A stretch of DNA of 64,000 nucleotides, taken from contig JAHQIY010000002.1 in assembly GCA_019054805.1 (NCBI GenBank), forward strand, positions 124,001-188,000, in the 5' to 3' direction. The notes below the pieces were generated by a model, which was given only the letters and a program-made list of their open reading frames with translations, had not been told where the DNA came from and ran no database searches. The position numbers and the translations under genes were made by a program. This DNA comes from Brachionus manjavacas (taxonomy: Eukaryota > Rotifera > Eurotatoria > Ploima > Brachionidae). Below, in pieces: positions 57,604-64,000 of this stretch. The number at the start of each line of letters is the position of its first letter. Positions within the stretch are counted from its first letter, which is position 1.

Positions 57604-59311
57604 CTTTCAATATTTTTTTATCATTTTTTTGAAGACAATATTCTGGCCTTTAATTCAATTTTAGATAGAAATTAATTAAGAATATTTGATCCCAATTTCT
57701 AAGATTCCAATCTTTGAAGATATCTCTGCATCTAAGCTTTTAATTAGATTTTAAGCATCGAGCGAAATAACAAGCTAGAGGATTTCAGATCCAAATAATT
57801 CCAATTATTTGCCAAATAAGAATTCAATTAGTGAACAAAACCAAGGTTTTATTATTCATAAAATTTATCAATAATTTTGGCGCCTGTTTTTTTTTCTAGT
57901 TTAATTATTTTATAAATTGAACCATCTAGCAAATACATTGAGAGATAAGAAGCATCGAAAATAATGCAAAATTTTTGTATTTTTGAGTAACATTTTTATA
58001 TTCCAATAAGCTTCTGTCTTATTATTATCATTTATTTTTGTTAAAGGTTATAGGATTACTCAATTATTTTTTTTATTAATAAATCTGTATCGATCTCTTT
58101 TTTATTTTATTGTGTTTATTTTTTCTTAACAAAATAAAGTTTTTAAATAAAGTCTTTTAAAAAGAATATTCGAATTATTTAAGATTAACTTAGCTTCTAA
58201 CATAAATTAATTAATTAATTAAAAACTAACTTGAATGCTACTTATTTTCTTAATAAAGCCAATAACATTGCCTGTGACCTTTACACAAAAAAGTCCCCGA
58301 CACAATGCTTTTTTAAAATTTAGTTTAATATGAGGTTTAATTTTTTGTGTTTGAATTAAAAAATGTATCCAATGTTGAAATAACATTGAAAAAGTGCGAT
58401 GTTTCAAATATTATTTTCAGTTTCAAAGTTTTTCGGGTCTATTCGATTAAGTAAACTATGGTTCACTTGCGGCAACTTGAAGTTCATGATCATAATCAAA
58501 TGATCAAAATTTAATTGATTAAAATTTTAATAAAAATGATAAAATTAAATTTTTTAATTTTTTAATTTTAAACATAAGATGTTTATTATTTTAATTTAAA
58601 AAAAAACAATTTTTTTTTCTCTAATTGACCTTTAATTGATTCTTCCAAAATCTTTATTAGAAAACTTTGAAGACAAAATCGACATTTAGGTATCCAAATT
58701 ATGGCTCAAATAAACGCTTTAAATGATATTTAAATATCAATTAAATTATATTACGACGAAATAAAGTTAAATTTTTGTTTTGTAAATTTTCAAAATATTG
58801 ATTAAGTATTCAATTTACTGCAGACAAAAATTCATATAATTTTTTATCTAATAATTGATTAAACAAATAATGTTTAGTAAAGTTTAGTCATTTATTTTAA
58901 AAAAATATCTTTTTTAAAATAATTATTAAATGAATTATTTTACTTTATTTATCATTTTATTCATTTTTTTTTAATTTATATTATTTAACTTTATTTTTAG
59001 TTTTTTCATACGTTTTTATTCTAAAGGAGCATTTGCTCGATAGAAAATAAATAAATGAATTGTTTTTAAGTTAAAAAAGAATTTTCAATATTTTTTCAAA
59101 TTTCCAAACAAAAATTAAACTCATTCTATTTTCCAGGTTTGGACTTGGAATTTTTTTTAATGACTTGGGCTTTAATTTACTATTAAACTTAGGTCTGCTA
59201 ATCTAGATTTATTAATTAATAAACCTAAATAATCATGCAGAATTGAATTATGGTATTTTTATTTTAAAAGTCAAATACAGTAAGTTCCATCAGCTTGTTC
59301 TACTTTACTTA
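57604..59311. other. Between Hv1 genes D and E; repeats only
   Basis: Apart from the inverted-repeat element at 58472-58920 I see no coding exon. A 62-codon frame on the minus strand at 58219-58407 has no recognisable content. Confidence 0.45.
58472..58920. repeat. Copy of the TTGAAGTTCATGATCA element
   Basis: It starts GCAACTTGAAGTTCATGATC and runs through CCAAATTATGGCTCAAATAA, ACGCTTTAAATGATATTTAA and TCTAATAATTGATTAAACAA. This is the inverse orientation of 9759-10439, and similarity is high over about 430 bp. The right terminal repeat is not seen. Confidence 0.65.
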
Positions 59312-59661
59312 CAGTACATCCTAAAACTAACTTCATCGATTTCTTTCCTTTCCTCTTCCTTTCCTCTTCCTTTCCTCTTCCTTTCCTCTTCCTTTCCTCT
59401 TCCTTTCCTCTTCCTTTCCTCTTCCTTTCCTCTTCCTTTCCTCTTCCTTCTTTTTTCTTAGAGGAAAGAAGAGGAAAGGAAGAGGAAGAGGAAAGGAAGA
59501 GAAAAGGAAGAGGAAAGGAAGAGGAAAGGAAGAGGAAAGGAAGAGGAAAGGAATAAGTGAGGAAGAAGAGAGGAAGAGGAAAGGAAAGGAAAGGAAAGGA
59601 AAGGAAAGGAAGAGGAAGAGGAGAGGAAAGAAATCGATGAAGTTAGTTTTAGGATGTACTG
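59312..59661. mobile_element. Foldback element with polypyrimidine satellite core, copy 2
   Basis: The 350-bp unit has perfect 37-bp ends, CAGTACATCCTAAAACTAAC plus TTCATCGATTTCTTTCC, flanked by TA on both sides. About nine units of CCTTTCCTCTT make one arm and purine-rich GGAAAGGAAGAG units the other. It can fold into a near-complete hairpin. It lies about 600 bp downstream of Hv1 gene E. Confidence 0.88.
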
Positions 59662-60256
59662 TACCTTGTCGAAAAACAGAAACAGAAAAAAAGTAACATT
59701 CAAGTTAGCTAATATTTAATAAATTAACGTTAGAAACTAAATTATTATGTATAAAATTTCATAGACCTTTAATAAGAAGAACATATCTTTTACAATTTAA
59801 GAAAAAATTAACTTTTCGAACGCCCGTTATAAGATTAATTCCACCAAAAAAAAATTCACTTCTTTTTACAGACAATCTGGTTTCTTTCTTCATCGAAGTA
59901 AAATTAAATATAAAAAAGAAGTTGCCTTATTTATTGGTTTAAAAGTAATGGAGAAGAGACTGTCCGAGAAAAATATAATAAAAAATTTAATAGAAATAAA
60001 TTATTTTTAGAAAAAAATAATCTCAATTATTTAAATAACTAAAATAATGAAGTGACCACGATAACTTAGTTTTAATCAAAATTTTTAGTTTATTAAATTT
60101 ATTCAAGTAAAGAAAAACGTCAATATTTTATTATGCTATTGACTTGCTAAAAATTTTAATTTTAAAAATTTTATATCATTATTTATTTTCAGCTTCCGAA
60201 TAGTTTCGTTTTACAGTTTTCAGTTTGAGAATTTTAATTTTTTAAGCTTTTAAAAT

Positions 60257-61020
60257 TTAAATTGTTGTCTGTTTTGTGTTGAGGTTGAGTTTGCTTCGAA
60301 GTTTTTCAATCTCATCGACTATGTAGTTGTTTTTATTTTCCAATTGAACAATCTCCCGTTTTACAATGGCATGCTCTTCTTTGTAGAGGACTAGAATTAT
60401 TCATGGTTTTATAAGCTAGTTTTTTTTTAAATTAGAAAATTCATCATACTTTTTGCAACAATTCCGATCCTCCATAGTCTAAAAAAGTTAAATTTTTTAA
60501 AAAATTAAAATTTATTTAACTCTTTTAAAAATAAAAACCTTATCAATGTAATTAAACTTATTACAGAGAGAACTTGTGATTTTTCGAATAAAAGACTTAG
60601 GTTGAGTATAAAACTGATGAGCACTGTTAGAGCTTCAACAATCTCGAATTGACGCTGTGCGAAAAGTTTAGGCACAAATATGATTTTTAAAATTATTTCG
60701 ATCATGAAAATTCCAAGAATTGACAAAATGAGAATCGAAAGTGTCTTATAGGCAATTCCAAAGTCAATTAGTTTTGGATGCTTCATTTCAAAATACATGA
60801 TTATGTTTTCGATTTTTAGGTGTTTTTTTTCTTCTAAAAATTCTTCTGATAATCTGACAAATTCACGATCTACAATCGAAAGTTCTGTGAGTTCTATGAC
60901 CAAAATGACCAATATAGCGACACAATTAATTATGGTCAAAATATTAACCACATGATTGAAAAAATTTGACTCGAAAAAATGTTTGGCATAGTCCGAGACT
61001 TTTTTGTAGCTATAATTCAT
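60257..61020 (-). CDS. HVCN1: Hv1-like voltage-sensor protein with altered selectivity and S4 residues (gene E)
   Basis: Exons 60539-61020, 60450-60478 (29 nt) and 60257-60390 join in phase to 214 aa. The four-helix plan and the coiled-coil end (REIVQLENKNNYIVDEIEKL) are those of Hv1. The key positions diverge: human D112 corresponds to N32 (TIINCVAILV), D174 to E129, D185 to N140, R211 to I167 and N214 to K170 (S4 reads RLWRIGIVAK). E108 and K112 in S2 are kept. In human HVCN1, loss of D112 abolishes or changes proton selectivity, so this may be non-conducting, regulatory or differently selective. A TTTATTAATTTTAG acceptor-like site lies 14 bp before the ATG. It starts 135 bp after the stop of gene F on the same strand. 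Confidence 0.88.
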
Positions 61021-61155
61021 TTTTAACTCAAACTAAAATTAATAAAGACTTTATGGTAGTAAAATAAATAAAAAAAATGTTTATTTTTAGATAAAAATAA
61101 TCTTCTGCCAAGTAATGGAATAAATTTTAAAAAATCTAATTTTATTTTTTTGCGT

Positions 61156-63749
61156 TTAATTTAAATGCTGTGCATGTTGGGTGTTAAATTCAGGCTGAAG
61201 ATATTCTTTTTGCTTGGTTTTGATTATTTTTCGAGCAAGTTTATCATTTTCATGGTCCAAAAACTTTATTGTTTTGTACAAATTTTCTACTTTGTTTTCA
61301 TTATGGGTCTCTATCATGACTACAATTGCTAAAAATTTTTAAATAAATTAATATTATTTTAAAAAAAAAAGTAATTTTTAATAAATAAAAGAGATTAAAA
61401 ATAAAGTATAAAAAAATAAGTGAATAATTTTCTTTATTTACTGGCTCCAAAAAAAATTAGAAATTTTTTGAAAATTTTCCTTAATCTGGCGCTTTAATAA
61501 TTTAAAAAATTATAAAAAAAACAAAATAATTATTTAAATAAAATAAAAATTCGTGTGTTTATTAACATAAAAATTAATTTTTTATTTTTTCTGTCTATTT
61601 CAGACAATAAATTTTAGAACTGATAAAAAAGATTTCTTGTGACATTTTGAAAATTTGATTGCTAAGTTTTTTTTTCTAGACTTAAATTATATAAAATCTG
61701 CTTTTCTCTATCAATAAGATCTTATTCCGATATTAAGTAAAGGCAACAAAAACGTCAAAAATTTTAATGTCAAAACTTGTGACATAAACAAAAATCACTC
61801 ACAATCTTATACAAATCGTCAACGATCTTAAAGACCTGGAATATCTGGAATATTAGAGTCAACAAACTTATTTTGTGACAAAAAATAGCAATTCTCCATC
61901 CATGTTCTTACACAACATTAGAGAAAAATAATTTGAAGAGCAAAAGAAACTTAAATAGATGTTTCAAGTTATAAAAAGATGATAAAGAGCTCTAAAAATA
62001 AGAAAAAGGTTTTGACTCAATTTAAAATTATTTAGAAATGTTAAACTGGGAAGGATAGTGTTCAGTAACGAAATGAAAATCGAACAAGACATTTAAAAAA
62101 GAAATTTTATGAAAAAAAATTACATCTGTAAATTTAAATAAGTTTTTTTAATTTTGTAACTTAATTTTACGCTATATTTTTCTTTCCGTAAGAATTCATT
62201 AATTTGGTAAAATTCACCTGTCAAGTTATTAATGTACAGCTTTATTCTCAGAAACCAAAAAAAAAGGGCAATAACTATTGAATGCTGAACTTGTGGTGAA
62301 TTTATGAAAAAATTACCCCAAATTTTTTTTTTTTTTTTTTTTTAAAGCCTTTGGGCTATCGCCCCTTCAGGGTTATGTTTATTAAAATTAAAAAAAAAAA
62401 ATTAAAAATTAAAAAAAAAAAGTTAATTATTACAAGTAAATTAAAGAAAACATAGTTTCAGATTCTAATTTTTGAGAATTTAATTTTACTAATAAAGAGT
62501 TTTTAAAAGATATGAGAAAAGGATAATAGTTGTGGCTCACAATCAATGTTAAATGTATCACTTAGATTAAGATCTGATTTAAAAATTGCCTCAATCCTTA
62601 AATAATAATCGATTTACTTTAAAAACCAACTTTTTTTCAAAACCGATTCTATATCTATAATTTTTAAATAAATGATTTTAGTAAAATTATTAGTAACAAT
62701 TAAAATAATAAATTTAATTAATTATTATTCTTAAAATGTGTTACAAATTACCATTTACAAAATAATTCATCTAATTTGGATTTAGTTTGAAATAGATTGT
62801 GAAATTTGAGTTCATTTTCTTCAAATTTTTTTTATTCTTTTGTGAAAATTATTTTGCATTTTTAAAAATTTCCTACTTAATCCAAGCTCTATACCACTAA
62901 TCCCTCTTGAAAATCTTGAAAATGTGAAAACCTTTATAGTTTATTATTTTTTATTTTTCACAAAATTTTAATAATAAAGCCAAATTTTTTCTTGTAATGC
63001 TTACCATTTATTATTTCAGTAATACGCCACAGTCTCAAGAGAGTGATTAGTCCGAGTATGGAATGAACAGTATGCTTTCGTTGGAATAAATAAATGTTCA
63101 AAATAAAGCTAAAGATCACTATAATGGCATCAATAAATTCCCATACCTTGACAAAAAAATTCATAGGTATAAAAATTGCCTTGAAAAAAAAATCTATAAT
63201 GAAGATTCCGAGTATAAAAGTTCCCAGAAATTTGAAAATTGTCTCAAGATAAATCAGATGGATTCTCAAATTAGATTCTTCAAATAAATGAGTCATAAAA
63301 GACGAATTTTGTTTGATCAATAAATGTGACTCATTCAATTGTACGGCATCACGGAACAATTCTTCTTTGGTCAAATGAAATTCTTTGTATACCAGAGACA
63401 ATTCAAAAAACTGAATCAACAATTCAATACTAATGCAGAAGCAATCTAGTGCTACCAAAAAAATTATCATCCAATGGTACTTCGCATTCAATTGCATCTT
63501 TTCCAACTCATATTTTATTTTTTGATAAGTGGTTCTATGCTTTTTATTATCGAGAAATTTTCTAAGTCCAAACTGAATTTTGGAGTTGCGTTTGGACTTT
63601 TTTGACCGCTTGATGCAATCTTCAATGACTCTTTGCTCATAATTAGTTTTTAATCGACAAGTGTCGGTCACTTGGTCCGCTTCACTTTGAATAGTATCTA
63701 TTTGATCGATTAAAATTTTGATATCTGATACTTGATTATTTGTGTTCAT
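61156..63749 (-). CDS. HVCN1: Hv1-type paralogue with an S4 glutamate (gene F)
   Basis: Two exons, 63005-63749 and 61156-61328, join in phase to 305 aa across a 1.68-kb intron after the S4 asparagine codon. D102 in S1, K190 in S2 and D207 in S3 are kept. The S2 counter-charge is D186 (human E153), human D185 is N218, and S4 reads LRLWRITEIING, so the third arginine (human R211) is E245. That replaces a gating charge with its opposite. The S1-S2 loop is very long (about 55 residues, including LTKEELFRDAVQL). The N-terminus is basic (IKRSKKSKRNSK), and the C-terminal helix begins with VVMIETHNENKVENLYKTIK. Unlike D and E there is no intron within S4. Confidence 0.9.
62310..62400. repeat. Poly-T run with a short GC-rich retroelement-like end
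   Basis: A run of T is followed by AAAGCCTTTGGGCTATCGCC and CCTTCAGGGTT, then A-rich sequence. In the minus-strand sense this looks like the 3' end of a short retroelement with its A-tail. It lies in the intron of Hv1 gene F. Confidence 0.4.
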
Positions 63750-64000
63750 GATTGAAATAATTAAATAAATAAATATTTTTTAAATAATAAAAAATAATAA
63801 GGATCCATTTAAGTGCTCTAACATTTGCTGGTTTTTATTTTAATTAATTTTTCATATTTTTAATTCTGCTTAATTAAAAAATATTGTTATCTAATCAGTC
63901 GTTATCAAAGCGAGTTAATTTTGTCTATTCTTAAAAAAATGTGTTCACCAAATACATTTTTGAGCATGTTTCAATCATGAGCTTTTAATTACAGGTGAAA
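63750..64000. other. Upstream of Hv1 gene F, window end
   Basis: AT-rich sequence with no exon. The cluster may continue beyond the window, because F is its most upstream member seen here. Confidence 0.4.

Noticed and set aside
58219..58407. 62-codon frame on the minus strand between Hv1 genes D and E
   Set aside because: It has no membrane helices, S4-like pattern or coiled coil and no splice partner. It is not a seventh channel.
59243..59703. Ser/Leu/Phe/Pro-rich frames on both strands
   Set aside because: They are translations of the CCTTTCCTCTT satellite in the foldback element and carry no coding information.
35981..63749. Reading the cluster as voltage-gated cation channel or phosphatase (TPTE/VSP) genes
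   Set aside because: There is no pore region after S4 and no phosphatase domain. The RxWR core, the S1 aspartate and the terminal coiled coil fit Hv1.
1..64000. CRISPR arrays, bacterial operons, ribosome binding sites
   Set aside because: The intron-exon structure and protein families are animal. The direct repeats seen are transposon- or microsatellite-derived and lack unique spacers.

Overview
This is AT-rich nuclear DNA of an invertebrate animal. Genes are split by many short GT-AG introns (about 45-60 bp) plus a few multi-kilobase introns. The protein families are metazoan: an SHB-type SH2 adaptor, a Ly6/uPAR-domain protein, a short-tailed class I myosin and Hv1 proton channels. CR1-like and jockey-like LINE debris is everywhere. 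A rotifer or another small protostome fits the base composition and intron sizes, but that is inference; no rRNA or other marker gene is present.

Layout. 1-3063: repeats only. 3064-11737 (+): a three-exon SHB-family adaptor whose 7.2-kb first intron holds solo LTRs, LINE relics, an inverted-repeat element and an AT-hook-like exon. 11738-18056: gene-poor, with a Tc1-type relic and a LINE flanked by an extraordinary 374-bp direct duplication. 18057-18619 (+): small GPI-anchored Ly6-type gene. 20093-28625 (+): complete ten-exon class I myosin of the Myo1D/Myo31DF type. 28626-34300: nested retroelements (jockey-like LINE, CR1-like pieces, a gag-RT-RNase H element). 34843-35307 (-): a possible broken gene. 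35430-35966 (+): a five-exon small helical protein, tail to tail with the first Hv1 gene.

35981-63749 is the striking part: six complete genes for Hv1-type voltage-gated proton channels (called A-F here), all on the minus strand. I reconstructed each with phase-consistent splicing into S1-S4 plus a C-terminal coiled coil. A and B share a nearly identical ~500-bp block. D keeps every canonical residue I can check except the S4 asparagine. C, E and F carry replacements at the positions that in human HVCN1 set selectivity and gating (D112, E153, D174, D185, R211). The cluster therefore looks like a locally expanded and functionally diversified family, possibly including non-conducting or heteromerising subunits. 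Two neighbouring pairs (F-E and C-B) are only 135-149 bp apart head to tail. The cluster is interrupted by a 5'-truncated CR1-like LINE, a jockey-like LINE split by a 1.87-kb TIR element, and two foldback elements with a polypyrimidine satellite core.

All exon joins were made by eye from the genomic sequence, using reading-frame phase and family similarity; no transcript evidence was available.
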